Assembly: GCA_018262715.1 (NCBI GenBank)
Contig: JADFDS010000011.1
Span: 227,760 to 291,759 of the forward strand
Length of the DNA stretch: 64,000 bases
DNA from: Bacteroidota bacterium
Lineage (GTDB): Bacteria > Bacteroidota > Bacteroidia > Bacteroidales > VadinHA17
Direction: 5' to 3'
The notes beneath the pieces are model-generated. The model was not told where the DNA came from and did no database searches. It saw only the letters and a list, made by a program, of their open reading frames with translations. Shown in pieces: positions 35,443-45,787 of the stretch; position 1 is the first letter of the stretch, and the number at the start of each line of letters is the position of its first letter. Made by a program: the position numbers and the translations under genes.

Positions 35443-38397
35443 ATGGAGAAACTAACTGGAAAACGGCTCTTCATGCTGACCTTCGGCATAATGATGAGTC
35501 TTGTTGTCTTCGGGCAACAGGTAAGAGTGTCAGGTACAGTTACCGACGCAGCCGACAGACAGACGTTACCCGGAGTTAACGTCGTTGTCAAGGGCTCACT
35601 GACGGGAACCATTACCGGCATAGACGGGGAATACTCCCTTTCGGCGAAGCCCGGGGATGTCCTCGTGTTCACCTTTATCGGATATCTTCCGCAGGAGATT
35701 ACCGTAGGTGAAAGCACTGTCATCAACGTAGCCATGCGTACTGATGTTCAGGCCCTTGATGAGGTTGTGGTCATCGGTTACGGAACCGTCAAGAAGAGTG
35801 ATGCCACCGGATCGGTGTCTGCCATCAGCTCAAAGGACTTCAACAAGGGTGCAATCACATCACCGCAGGATCTGCTGGTAGGCAAGAGTGCCGGTGTTGT
35901 TATCACCACCGCAGGCGGAGCGCCGGGCAGCAGCGCAACCATACGCGTTCGCGGAGGTTCATCCCTGAATGCTTCCAACGATCCTCTGATAATCATTGAC
36001 GGTGTACCCATCGACAACAACAATGTTTCAGGAAGCTCAAACATTCTGTCATTTGTAAACCCGAATGACATTGAGACTTTCACCGTACTGAAAGATGCAT
36101 CGGCAACAGCTATCTACGGTTCAAGGGCTTCTAACGGCGTAATTATCATAACTACCAAGAAAGGTAGCGCCGGCAGCCCGCTGAAAGTATCATATGATGG
36201 TAGCGTTTCCATCGCCAATCCCATAGCATTCGTTGATGTCTTTTCAGGTGACGAGATCAGGCAACTGGCTCTTGACAGGAAAGAACTCTTTGGAATAGAC
36301 AATCTCGGCCTCCTCGGAACGCAAAACACAAACTGGCAGAAGGAAATTTTCCGTAATGCCATTTCCCATGACCACAACCTGAGTCTTTCAGGTGCCGTCA
36401 AAACACTCCCCTACCGTTTATCAGTGGGTTATACAGATCAGGACGGTATTCTGAAGAACACTGATATGCAAAGAATCACCGGTTCATTAAGCCTCAATCC
36501 CACGTTCTTCAATGACAGGCTGAAGGTTAACCTGAACGTCAAGGGGATGAATACCCATCACAACTATGGTGATGCAGGTGCCATCGGATCAGCTGTCAAT
36601 ATGGATCCGACCCAGGCGATCTATGACGGCAATGTAAATTCTGCCGGTTACTTCCAGTGGACAAACTACGGTGCAAACCTGGGTACAGCCAACCCTGTTG
36701 AACAGGCATTGGTAGCTGACAACAAGTCAGTTGTTAACAGGCTGATCGGAAACATACAGTTTGACTATGCCATGCCTTTCCTTCCCGAACTGCGGGCCAA
36801 CCTTAACCTGGCAACAGACCAGACAAAGAGTGAAGGACACAATAACCGTCCCGGCACATCTCCTTCAGTGCTCACCGCCCCGCTTTACGGAAAGCTTTCT
36901 GATTACAGCGGAAATAACTACAACAACCTGCTTGACTTCTACCTGAACTACAATAAGAATCTGGAGAGCATAAACAGTAACCTTGATGCAACTGCAGGTT
37001 ATTCATGGCAGCATTTCGAAAGAAATGGCAAGACTTATACCCGTGGAATAGTGGATGAAGATCATGCTTATGCCAAATCAGACAGCTCATCATTCATTAC
37101 AGAGAATTACCTGGTTTCATTCTTCGGCCGTATCAACTACACGCTGGCTGACAAATATTTGCTTACAGTCACGGTGCGTCAGGATGGTTCGTCACGTTTT
37201 GACAAGGAAACCCGGTGGGGTACATTCCCCTCTGTTGCCCTTGCATGGAAGATCAAGGAGGAATCATTCCTGAAGAACGTAAAAGGTGTGACTGACCTCA
37301 AATTGAGACTCGGATGGGGTATCACCGGCCAGCAGGACATAGGCAAGGATTATCCTGCACAGCCTCTTTACATTGAGTCGTCTGAAGGATCATTTTATTA
37401 CATTGACGGCGAATGGGTACCGACCCTGAGGCCCGATCCGTATGACCCGGTAATCAAGTGGGAGGAGACAACCACGCTGAACGCAGGTCTTGACTTTGGT
37501 TTTGTGAATGACCGTATCACCGGTTCACTGGACGTCTACAAGAGGGTGACGGATGATCTTCTGAACACAGTTACAATCTCAAGCGGAAGCAACTTCTCCA
37601 ACACTCTGCTCACCAACGTGGGAAGTCTGGAGAACAAAGGGGTGGAGCTCACCCTGAACTTTATCCCGCTCTCAACAAATGACATGCTTCTCTCGGTAGG
37701 TTTCAATGCCACGTACAATATTAATAAGATTACGAAGCTGCTTCTTACTGATGATCCATCTTATATAGGTATTCTTTATGGTGATGCCTTCACCGGACAG
37801 AAGCAGGTTACAAGGGTTGGTTATCCGGGTTATTCCTACTTTGTCAATCGCCAGGTTTATGATAACAATGGCAACCCGATAGAGGGGCTTTATGTTGACG
37901 AATCAGGTGAAGGTGGCGTTGTCAACGGTGACAATGCTGACAAGTACATCTATCATAATCCTGTGGCAGATTATCTTCTTGGTCTATCCGCAAGGTTCGA
38001 GTACAGGAACTTTGATCTTTCCGCATCTGCAAGGGCAAGCGTAGGCAACTATGTTTACAACCAGGTTGCTGCTGGTGCTTCATATGACCAGATGCAACAG
38101 ATTGGTTACTGGAAGAACTTTACCAGGGCGCTGGCCGAAACCAATTTCGTCAAGCGTCAGTTCACCAGTGATTACTTTGTGGAGAACGCCTCGTTCCTGA
38201 AGCTTGACAACGTAAGTGCGGGTTACAGGTTTGAAAATCTCTTTGGTGCGGTGGGTGCCCGCCTCAGTTTCACTGTGCAGAATGCACTGATCCTGACAAA
38301 GTACAGCGGCCTTGACCCCGAAGTCTCCGGTGGTATTGACAACAACTTCTACCCCAGGCCTCGCACATATATGTTTGGTATAGGGCTTACCTTCTAA
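35443..38397 (+). CDS. susC: SusC/RagA-family TonB-dependent transporter
   Basis: Carboxypeptidase-like domain (VSGTVTDAADRQTLPGVNVVVKGS...), plug DEVVVIGYGTVKKSDATGSVS...RVRGGSSLNASNDPLIIIDGVP. Confidence 0.96.
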   Translation: MEKLTGKRLFMLTFGIMMSLVVFGQQVRVSGTVTDAADRQTLPGVNVVVKGSLTGTITGIDGEYSLSAKPGDVLVFTFIGYLPQEITVGESTVINVAMRTDVQALDEVVVIGYGTVKKSDATGSVSAISSKDFNKGAITSPQDLLVGKSAGVVITTAGGAPGSSATIRVRGGSSLNASNDPLIIIDGVPIDNNNVSGSSNILSFVNPNDIETFTVLKDASATAIYGSRASNGVIIITTKKGSAGSPLKVSYDGSVSIANPIAFVDVFSGDEIRQLALDRKELFGIDNLGLLGTQNTNWQKEIFRNAISHDHNLSLSGAVKTLPYRLSVGYTDQDGILKNTDMQRITGSLSLNPTFFNDRLKVNLNVKGMNTHHNYGDAGAIGSAVNMDPTQAIYDGNVNSAGYFQWTNYGANLGTANPVEQALVADNKSVVNRLIGNIQFDYAMPFLPELRANLNLATDQTKSEGHNNRPGTSPSVLTAPLYGKLSDYSGNNYNNLLDFYLNYNKNLESINSNLDATAGYSWQHFERNGKTYTRGIVDEDHAYAKSDSSSFITENYLVSFFGRINYTLADKYLLTVTVRQDGSSRFDKETRWGTFPSVALAWKIKEESFLKNVKGVTDLKLRLGWGITGQQDIGKDYPAQPLYIESSEGSFYYIDGEWVPTLRPDPYDPVIKWEETTTLNAGLDFGFVNDRITGSLDVYKRVTDDLLNTVTISSGSNFSNTLLTNVGSLENKGVELTLNFIPLSTNDMLLSVGFNATYNINKITKLLLTDDPSYIGILYGDAFTGQKQVTRVGYPGYSYFVNRQVYDNNGNPIEGLYVDESGEGGVVNGDNADKYIYHNPVADYLLGLSARFEYRNFDLSASARASVGNYVYNQVAAGASYDQMQQIGYWKNFTRALAETNFVKRQFTSDYFVENASFLKLDNVSAGYRFENLFGAVGARLSFTVQNALILTKYSGLDPEVSGGIDNNFYPRPRTYMFGIGLTF

Positions 38398-38417
38398 TAA
38401 AATAATGATAAGCAGAT

Positions 38418-40049
38418 ATGAATAAGAAGATTTTAATATTCGGAATTATACTTTCAGCGCTGATGATCTCATCGTGCGTGAAGGACCTGGATGTCACCCC
38501 GAAAGACCCGACAAAGATCCTTGCCGGTAACCTTGGCGACAATCCTGAATACATGAAAATGGCCCTTGGAAAGCTCTATGCCAGCTTCATAATCTCCGGG
38601 CAGGGTGCCAACGGGGGTGATGACATTGCCGCTTCTGACGGTAACTTCTTCACAACCATGAGGGCTCTCTGGAACCTCCAGGAGATAACCACTGACGAGG
38701 CCATTTGTGCATGGGGTGATGTTGGCATAGCCGACCTGAACACCCAGACATGGAGCCCCAGCAACCCGTTCCTTACAGCGCTCTATCAACGTCTGGCGCT
38801 CAGCATCACCTATGCCAATGACTTCATCAACAATGCACAGGAGTACGGTGGTGCAAATGCTGACAGGTATGTGGCTGAGGCAAGATTCCTCAGGGCTCTT
38901 GCATATTACTGGGCTATTGACCTCTTCGGGCAGTTCCCCTTCCTGACAGAAGCTGACGGTGTAGGTAAGTTCTTCCCGCAAATTGGTACGAGGGGTGACA
39001 TATTCAATTATGTCGAGTCTGAACTGCTTGACATTGAGAACAAGCTTGGTGCACCAAAGTCTTCATATCCTCAGGCAGACCAGGCATCTGCATGGATGCT
39101 TCTCGCAAGGCTCTACCTGAATGCTGAGGTTTACACAGGCACCCCCAGGTGGGATGACTGCAAGGAGTACTGTGACAAGGTCATCGCCAGCAACGTCTAC
39201 TCGCTGGCAACCAACTACAGGCAGAACTTCAGCGCTGACAACGACGGCCGCCACAACCCGGAGATGATCTTTGCATGGGAGCAGGACGGAATACACGTGC
39301 AGGGTTATGTAGGCACTACCTTTATCATTGAATCATCGAGTGATGCCACATATTTAAAGGCTGAAGATTATCACGGCCTTACCTCCAATACCAACTGGAA
39401 CGGCAACCGTGCAAGGATTCAGTTCCTGGCAAAAATGGTTGATACACTCGAAGTTTATGATAACCAGCCGATTCCGGCCAGCGATCCGACACTTTCACTC
39501 AGCCCTGACAAGAGGGTCTTCCTGAAGATCAAAAAGTCAAGGAACATTCCAAGCCCGTCAGCCAGCGGCGACTATGGCATTGGGGTCTACAAATTCACTG
39601 CACGCAACGCAGATGGCACTTTACCTTCCAACTATAATGCAGCCTATGCATGCACCGATTTCCCGGTATTCCGCCTGGCAGATGCATACCTGATGAGAGC
39701 TGAAGCTCTTTACAGGATGGGTGGTGAGGCCAACATTGCCGCAGCTGTTGCTGACATCAACAAGGTCAGGGAACGCGCCTACGGTAACACCAGCGGTAAT
39801 ATCACCGTTGCTGATCTTGACCTCGACTTCATCATTGACGAGCGTGGACGCGAATTCTACTATGAGGCTCAGAGACGCACTGACCTGGTACGCTTCGGTA
39901 AATTCACCGGTGGCGATTATCTGTGGCAGTGGAAGGGTGGTGCATACACAGGCGCCAGCACTTCGGAGCACCTCAATCTGTTCCCGATCCCCGGTGATGA
40001 ACTTTCATCAAACCCGAATTACAACGGAGTGAATAACCCGGGTTATTAA
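38418..40049 (+). CDS. susD: SusD/RagB-family lipoprotein
   Basis: Lipobox MISSC; RYVAEARFLRALAYYWAIDLFGQFPF; RERAYG...DERGREFYYEAQRRTDLVRFGKF. Confidence 0.96.
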   Translation: MNKKILIFGIILSALMISSCVKDLDVTPKDPTKILAGNLGDNPEYMKMALGKLYASFIISGQGANGGDDIAASDGNFFTTMRALWNLQEITTDEAICAWGDVGIADLNTQTWSPSNPFLTALYQRLALSITYANDFINNAQEYGGANADRYVAEARFLRALAYYWAIDLFGQFPFLTEADGVGKFFPQIGTRGDIFNYVESELLDIENKLGAPKSSYPQADQASAWMLLARLYLNAEVYTGTPRWDDCKEYCDKVIASNVYSLATNYRQNFSADNDGRHNPEMIFAWEQDGIHVQGYVGTTFIIESSSDATYLKAEDYHGLTSNTNWNGNRARIQFLAKMVDTLEVYDNQPIPASDPTLSLSPDKRVFLKIKKSRNIPSPSASGDYGIGVYKFTARNADGTLPSNYNAAYACTDFPVFRLADAYLMRAEALYRMGGEANIAAAVADINKVRERAYGNTSGNITVADLDLDFIIDERGREFYYEAQRRTDLVRFGKFTGGDYLWQWKGGAYTGASTSEHLNLFPIPGDELSSNPNYNGVNNPGY

Positions 40050-40055
40050 TCCTTA

Positions 40056-41114
40056 ATGCAAAGAAAAATGAAGAAGAATATCTTAATATATCTGACATTC
40101 ATCGGATTGGCAGCATTCTTCACCTCCTGTGAAAAGGACGGTGAGAAAGTGATCATGCTTTCAGATCCGACAGCTCCGGTGCTCACCACGGTTCCTGACC
40201 TTACGTTTCAAAGAGCCAACGGAATGAATGTGCTTGAATTTGTCGGCACACCTGTTGACCCTGGCTTCCAGGCCTCTGCAACCTATTATCTTGAGGCATG
40301 TGCTTCAGGAACGTCTTTCGCTGACCCCGTAACCCTCTGGACAGGGAACCAGTGCAAGTCAATGAAGGCCACCGTAAGTGACCTGAATGGTATCCTTATC
40401 AAGAAGTTTCCCGCAGATGCATCCTCTGCTCTTGACCTGAGACTCAGGGCTGTACTGGTGGTTGACGCCGGTACCGGAGCTCCCGGAACAGGTACCAATA
40501 CCTTCACTTACATCTCCGATTTGAAAAGCGCAACTGCAGCATTGTACGGTCTGCCGCGCCTTAACCTCATTGGTTCGGGTATGACCCAGAAGATCGAGTC
40601 AGCCCTCGGTGACGGCAAATACACCGGCCTTGTTAAGTTCGATATCACAAAGCCGTTTACCCTGAATGATCCGGATGCCGGAACCAATTATGGTGCCACA
40701 GGCACTACCCTGGCAGTAAACGGTGCAGCCATTGTTCCTACCGCTAACGGATGGCACATACTGACCGTAGATGTTAATGCCCTGACCTATGACATCTCGG
40801 AATACAGGATTGGCCTGGTAGGTTCAGCTACCCCGAACGGTTGGGATTCTCCGGACCAGGCAATGGAATATAATCCTGCAACCGGCACATGGTCAATTAC
40901 AATAACTCTCGCGGATGGTGAGATCAAGTTCAGGTTTAATAATGCATGGGCATGGAACCTCGGTTACCGTCCGGGTGGCAAAGATCCCGCTGACCTGTTC
41001 CATAACGGTGATAACATTGCGGTCACTGCAGGTAATTACACCATCACCCTGACGATTACCCAGCCCAACGGTCCTGACGAAGCCGGTTCATGCATTATTG
41101 TGAAGAATAACTGA
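40056..41114 (+). CDS. SusE/SusF-type outer-membrane starch-binding lipoprotein
   Basis: Lipobox FTSC; SusE-like N-terminus; repeat IGLVGSATPNGWDSPDQAMEYNPATGTWSITITLADGEIKFRFNNAWAWNLGY. Confidence 0.88.
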   Translation: MQRKMKKNILIYLTFIGLAAFFTSCEKDGEKVIMLSDPTAPVLTTVPDLTFQRANGMNVLEFVGTPVDPGFQASATYYLEACASGTSFADPVTLWTGNQCKSMKATVSDLNGILIKKFPADASSALDLRLRAVLVVDAGTGAPGTGTNTFTYISDLKSATAALYGLPRLNLIGSGMTQKIESALGDGKYTGLVKFDITKPFTLNDPDAGTNYGATGTTLAVNGAAIVPTANGWHILTVDVNALTYDISEYRIGLVGSATPNGWDSPDQAMEYNPATGTWSITITLADGEIKFRFNNAWAWNLGYRPGGKDPADLFHNGDNIAVTAGNYTITLTITQPNGPDEAGSCIIVKNN

Positions 41115-41142
41115 TTCAGGGACATTATAATAAACAAGATTT

Positions 41143-42708
41143 ATGAAAATGAAATCAATTTTGAAGATAATGATGCTCCCTGTAGCAGCGGTACTTATCC
41201 TTGCCGGTTGTACTCAGGAGACATCTGAAATAAGACTTGACCCCAAGCTTGGAACTACCAAGGTGTTCAATATCACTTCAAATTCAGCAACGGTAACAGG
41301 ATTTGTCGTGGCTGAAGGTGAGGGATTCACCACGAGAGGCGTTTGCTATGACAAGCAGCCTGCTCCTACCACTTCAAAGTCGACGGCTCCGTTTGCCGGT
41401 CCTGCGATCAATGCTGCGTATAACGTGACACTGACAGACCTGGATTTTGCACAGACCTATTTTGCACGTGCATTTGCCACTGGTCCCGCCGGCACTGTCT
41501 ATGGAGAGGAACTGACATTCACCACTCTGCCTGTCGTGGCAACCGTCACCACAGTTGATGCAACTGATGTTGAGGGTACAACCGCAGTCTCAGGCGGCAG
41601 CGTCACTGCTGACGGAGGGTCTGCTGTCACTGCCCGCGGTGTCTGCTTCGGAACGACAACCAAACCGACAATTGACGCCCCCAACGGCAAGACTGTTGAT
41701 GGTGCAGGGCTGGGATCATTTGTAAGCAATCTTTCGGGTCTTAAGGGACTGACCAAGTACTATGCACGCGCTTATGCCACCAACAGCGCAGGCACAGCCT
41801 ACGGAAACGAGATAACCTTCACCACGCTGGTGAGCGTTCGCGAATGGTACGTTCCGGGTGATTATGTGGCTGCCAGCTATCCGGGCTCAGGCCTGGCCGA
41901 CTGGGCACCTGACAAGTCACCTATGGTCAAGAGCAATGAGGCTAATCCAAACAATGTTGAAGGGTATGTCTATATGGCTAACGCCAGTAACAATTTCAAG
42001 TTTGCCTCACAGCCCAACTGGGACGGACCGAATTACGGTGCAAGCGGAACGGCAGGAGTACTTAGCTCGGATCCGAACGCAGGAAACAACAACCTGCCTC
42101 AGGGATTCTACAAGTTGAATGTCAATGCCGGTGTTGACCCGATGACCTACACGGCAGTTGCAATGACCTGGGGTGTGATAGGTGATATCAACGGATGGAG
42201 CGCCCAGGTGCCACTGACCTATGATCCGGCATTACACGTCTGGAAAGGTGCCATGCATATGCCTGTAGGAGGATGGAAGTTCAGGGCCAATGACAACTGG
42301 GATTACAACTATGGAAAAGGCACCGGCAGCAATGACCTGGTAGCAGGTAGCCAAGACAACCTCAGCATTACAGTTGCTGATGACTATGCCATAACCCTTG
42401 ATCTCAGCCAGCCGCTGGCTTACACATACCGTGCTGACAGGTGGGGTATAGTAGGAAGTGCTACAGGTAGCTGGGACGTAGATCAGAACATGTCATGGGA
42501 TGCCGTAAATAAAGTTTTCATTGCCACTATTGACCTTACTGCAGGTGAAATTAAGTTCAGGGCAAATGATGACTGGGGCTATAACTTCGGTGGAAGTCTC
42601 ACTGATCTCAGCTCTGACAATGCACCTAATATCCCGATTGCCGAAGCTGGTAACTATAAAATTACTCTTGACCCGTGGGCAAGAGTGGCAACAGTGACCA
42701 AGAACTAA
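41143..42708 (+). CDS. SusF-like lipoprotein with FN3-like N-terminal repeats and C-terminal SusE/F modules
   Basis: Lipobox LAGC; VTGFVVAEGEGFTTRGVCYDKQPAPT and ARGVCFGTTTKPT repeats; WGVIGDINGWSAQVPL... and WGIVGSATGSWDVDQNM... Confidence 0.82.
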   Translation: MKMKSILKIMMLPVAAVLILAGCTQETSEIRLDPKLGTTKVFNITSNSATVTGFVVAEGEGFTTRGVCYDKQPAPTTSKSTAPFAGPAINAAYNVTLTDLDFAQTYFARAFATGPAGTVYGEELTFTTLPVVATVTTVDATDVEGTTAVSGGSVTADGGSAVTARGVCFGTTTKPTIDAPNGKTVDGAGLGSFVSNLSGLKGLTKYYARAYATNSAGTAYGNEITFTTLVSVREWYVPGDYVAASYPGSGLADWAPDKSPMVKSNEANPNNVEGYVYMANASNNFKFASQPNWDGPNYGASGTAGVLSSDPNAGNNNLPQGFYKLNVNAGVDPMTYTAVAMTWGVIGDINGWSAQVPLTYDPALHVWKGAMHMPVGGWKFRANDNWDYNYGKGTGSNDLVAGSQDNLSITVADDYAITLDLSQPLAYTYRADRWGIVGSATGSWDVDQNMSWDAVNKVFIATIDLTAGEIKFRANDDWGYNFGGSLTDLSSDNAPNIPIAEAGNYKITLDPWARVATVTKN

Positions 42709-42756
42709 GCGGAATAGTTCCCCATGTTACGGCCGCGGCCGTAGCGTTCATTGAAA

Positions 42757-42793
42757 TCAAAAACCTCTTCTGTGACAGGAAGAGGTTTTTGAT
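42757..42793 (+). terminator. Strong hairpin between susF-like gene and GH13 gene
   Basis: tcaaaaacctctt ctgtgacagg aagaggtttttga. Confidence 0.75.
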
Positions 42794-42829
42794 TATATTT
42801 AGCAAGATTCACACTTTCAATCAGAAACA

Positions 42830-45649
42830 ATGAAAATCAAGATTCCTGTACTGGTACTGATTTTTGCAGGGTGGAGCCTGGCCGTGTCATCACAGGTGAT
42901 TACCACAGATCCGGTCTTCGCCCTTGCCTCAGCGCCGGTGGTGATTACGTTCCACGCTGACAGGGGTGACATGGGAATGAAGGATTACACCGGAGACGAT
43001 GTATACGCTCATACAGGCGTTATCACCAACCTGAGCTCAGGCCAGTCTGACTGGAAGTATGTTGTCTCAGGAACCTGGAGCACCACGGTGCCGCCGCCTG
43101 ACAAAGTAAAGCTGACGCGTGTTGACGCCAACACATATACACTTACCATTTCGCCTTCAATAAGGGCATTTTACGGCGTCCCGGAATCGGAGACGATTCA
43201 GAAAATGGCTTTTGTGTTCCGCAACGGCAACGCCTCGCATACCGGCCGTGACAACAATGGTGCGGATATTTTCTACAACGTCACGGTGGAAGGCAGTTAT
43301 GAAATCCTGCTTTCACAACCTGCCCTTTATACTTCCCTGGTGAATACAGGAGATGTGGTGCCTGTTTCATTTTCTGCTTCTGTATGTGATTCGCTTATTC
43401 TCTACCAGAACGGAGTACAGCTTAAGAAAGTGACCGAGACAACCCTGAGTCATACTGTTACCGCCGGCGGATCAGGAAGCTACAAACTGCTCGTAAAGGC
43501 ATGGCACAACAATGTCATGAAAGCTGATTCCGCCTACTATTTCATACGTACTCCAACTGCGGTGGCACCTGTTCCGGCAGGGCTGAAACCAGGAGTGAAC
43601 ATCACGGGAGACAACTCGGCGGCATTCCTTCTTTATGCCCCCTACAAGAGCAGCGTCTTTGTCATTGGCGACATCAACAACTGGATTCACAGCAGCGAGG
43701 GTTTCATGAAGAGAAGTCCTGACGGCAACTGGTACTGGCTTGAGGTGACAGGACTTGATCCTGACGAGGAGTACGGATTCCAGTACCTTGTTGATGAGAC
43801 GCTCCGGATTCCTGATCCTTATACCACAAAGGTGCTTGACCCATGGAATGATAAGTTCATTGACGAATCTGTTTACCCTGGCCTCAAACCCTACCCGGAG
43901 GGATTGACAAATGAACTTGTGTCAGTCTTCCGGACACGCCCTCCGGAATACCCCTGGAAAAACAACGACTTTACAGTTCCTGCAAGGGATACCCTGGTAA
44001 TTTATGAGATGCTGGTGCGTGATTTTGTGGCGACACACACATTCAAGACTGTGCGTGACACGCTTGATTACCTGAAGCGCCTGGGAGTTAACGCCATCGA
44101 GCTGATGCCTGTGAATGAGTTCGAGGGCAACAGCAGCTGGGGATACAACCCTTCAATGTATTTCGCAGTGGATAAGTATTACGGTACCCCTGATGACCTG
44201 AAAGAGCTGATTGATGAATGTCATGGAAGAGGAATAGCTGTAATTATGGACATTGTCCTCAACCATTCATACAATTCCAATCCGCTCGTAAGGCTCTACT
44301 GGAACAGCACGAACAATCAACCTGCAGCGAACAATCCGTGGTTTAATGTCACGACACCCCATTACTACAGTTTCGGAGGTTCCGATTTTAACCATGAGAG
44401 CAATGCTACAAAAGCACTCGTTGACAGTGTATGTCATTACTGGATTGACGAGTTCAGGTTTGACGGTTTCAGGTTCGACTTTACCAAAGGGTTTACCAAT
44501 AAGACCAGTAACAGCGATTATTCGGTATCGGCGTATGACCCCTCACGGATAGCCATTCTTAAACGGATGGGTGACAGGATCAGGGCTTACAAGCCTGATG
44601 CCCTGCTGATACTGGAACACTTTGCCGACAACGCCGAGGAAAAGGAACTGGCAGCATATGATTTTTTCCTTTGGGGCAATGGAAAGTGGAGATACGAAGA
44701 CGCCTCAACCGGCAACTCTTCAGACATCTCTGATGCATCCTGGAAACTTCTCGGTTTTGACAGGCCGGGGGTGATTGATTACATGGAGAGCCATGACCAG
44801 GAGAGGATTATGTACCTCAATCTTACCCAGGGGAAAGCTGAAGGAGGATATAATATCAGGGATTTCAACACTGCCATTAAAAGGGTAAAGCTTACAGCCA
44901 CGTTCTTCCTGACAATACCAGGCCCGAAGATGCTCTGGCAGTTCCAGGAACTGGGGTATGACGTCATCCTCGGTGATGGCTACCAGAGACTTGAGGAGAA
45001 GCCTGTAAGATGGGATTATTATACTGTTGCCGTCAGGAAGAATCTGTTCGACAACTTCGCCGGTCTGATAGAACTTAGAAAGAAGTATCCTGCCTTCTCC
45101 TCGGACAACTTCACTCTCTACCAGAGCGGGATGACGAAGAGGCTGAACATTGTTCATTCTGACATGGATGTGGTGGTTCTGGGCAACTTTGACTTTTTCC
45201 CCCGGACGATTGATCCTAATTTCACCCGCACCGGCAATTGGTATGAGTTCTTCCGCGGCACCCAGGTTGAGGTGAACGCTTCTAACCAGAATACACCCAT
45301 CTCCCTCGTGCAGGGAGAATACCGGATCTATACTTCAAAACAGGTTACCAGGCCGTCGTTCCTGCTTGGTATGGAGGATCCGCTTGCCGACGACGGTGAA
45401 GGCCTGATGTTTGATGTCTACCCGAATCCCTTCCGTGAGAGGGCAGTGATTAAATTCGCCGGTGACGACCAGTATCAGCCGCACACGGTTGAGGTGATCT
45501 CCGCCACCGGAGCTGTGGTTCAGATAATGAACACGCCCGCGGGCATAGATGATGTTATCCTGGATGGTTCTGCACTTGACGCGGGAGTATATTACCTGAA
45601 GGTGACAGCAGGAAGGGTGTCTGCCGTAAAAAGGGTGGTAAGGTACTAG
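42830..45649 (+). CDS. GH13 alpha-amylase with N-terminal starch-binding/CBM48-like modules and T9SS C-terminal domain
   Basis: GVNAIELMPVNEFEGNSSWGYNPSMYFAVDKYYGTP; FRFDGFRFDFTKGF; ESHDQERIMYLNL; C-terminal FDVYPNPFRERAVIKFAG...AGVYYLKVTAG. Confidence 0.92.
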   Translation: MKIKIPVLVLIFAGWSLAVSSQVITTDPVFALASAPVVITFHADRGDMGMKDYTGDDVYAHTGVITNLSSGQSDWKYVVSGTWSTTVPPPDKVKLTRVDANTYTLTISPSIRAFYGVPESETIQKMAFVFRNGNASHTGRDNNGADIFYNVTVEGSYEILLSQPALYTSLVNTGDVVPVSFSASVCDSLILYQNGVQLKKVTETTLSHTVTAGGSGSYKLLVKAWHNNVMKADSAYYFIRTPTAVAPVPAGLKPGVNITGDNSAAFLLYAPYKSSVFVIGDINNWIHSSEGFMKRSPDGNWYWLEVTGLDPDEEYGFQYLVDETLRIPDPYTTKVLDPWNDKFIDESVYPGLKPYPEGLTNELVSVFRTRPPEYPWKNNDFTVPARDTLVIYEMLVRDFVATHTFKTVRDTLDYLKRLGVNAIELMPVNEFEGNSSWGYNPSMYFAVDKYYGTPDDLKELIDECHGRGIAVIMDIVLNHSYNSNPLVRLYWNSTNNQPAANNPWFNVTTPHYYSFGGSDFNHESNATKALVDSVCHYWIDEFRFDGFRFDFTKGFTNKTSNSDYSVSAYDPSRIAILKRMGDRIRAYKPDALLILEHFADNAEEKELAAYDFFLWGNGKWRYEDASTGNSSDISDASWKLLGFDRPGVIDYMESHDQERIMYLNLTQGKAEGGYNIRDFNTAIKRVKLTATFFLTIPGPKMLWQFQELGYDVILGDGYQRLEEKPVRWDYYTVAVRKNLFDNFAGLIELRKKYPAFSSDNFTLYQSGMTKRLNIVHSDMDVVVLGNFDFFPRTIDPNFTRTGNWYEFFRGTQVEVNASNQNTPISLVQGEYRIYTSKQVTRPSFLLGMEDPLADDGEGLMFDVYPNPFRERAVIKFAGDDQYQPHTVEVISATGAVVQIMNTPAGIDDVILDGSALDAGVYYLKVTAGRVSAVKRVVRY

Positions 45650-45732
45650 GTCTGAAGGTCTGAAGGTCTGAAGGTCTGAAGGTCAGGAAAATTCTATCGA
45701 CCTTCAGACCTTCAGACCTTCAGACATCAGAC
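45649..45732. repeat. 8-bp tandem repeat GGTCTGAA x4 plus inverted copies
   Basis: 45649-45680 four perfect GGTCTGAA units; 45701-45725 CCTTCAGA units form the opposing arm. Confidence 0.9.
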
Positions 45733-45733
45733 A

Positions 45734-45767
45734 TAAAAAACCCGGACTTTGGATCCGGGTTTTTTTG
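45734..45767. terminator. Bidirectional rho-independent terminator
   Basis: aaaaaacccgga ctttgga tccgggttttttt between convergent genes. Confidence 0.85.
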
Positions 45768-45787
45768 TCTGGGGGAAGCCTGTCTGT

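Noticed and set aside
45649-45732. Possible CRISPR array
   Set aside because: Units are 8 bp with no spacers and no cas genes nearby.
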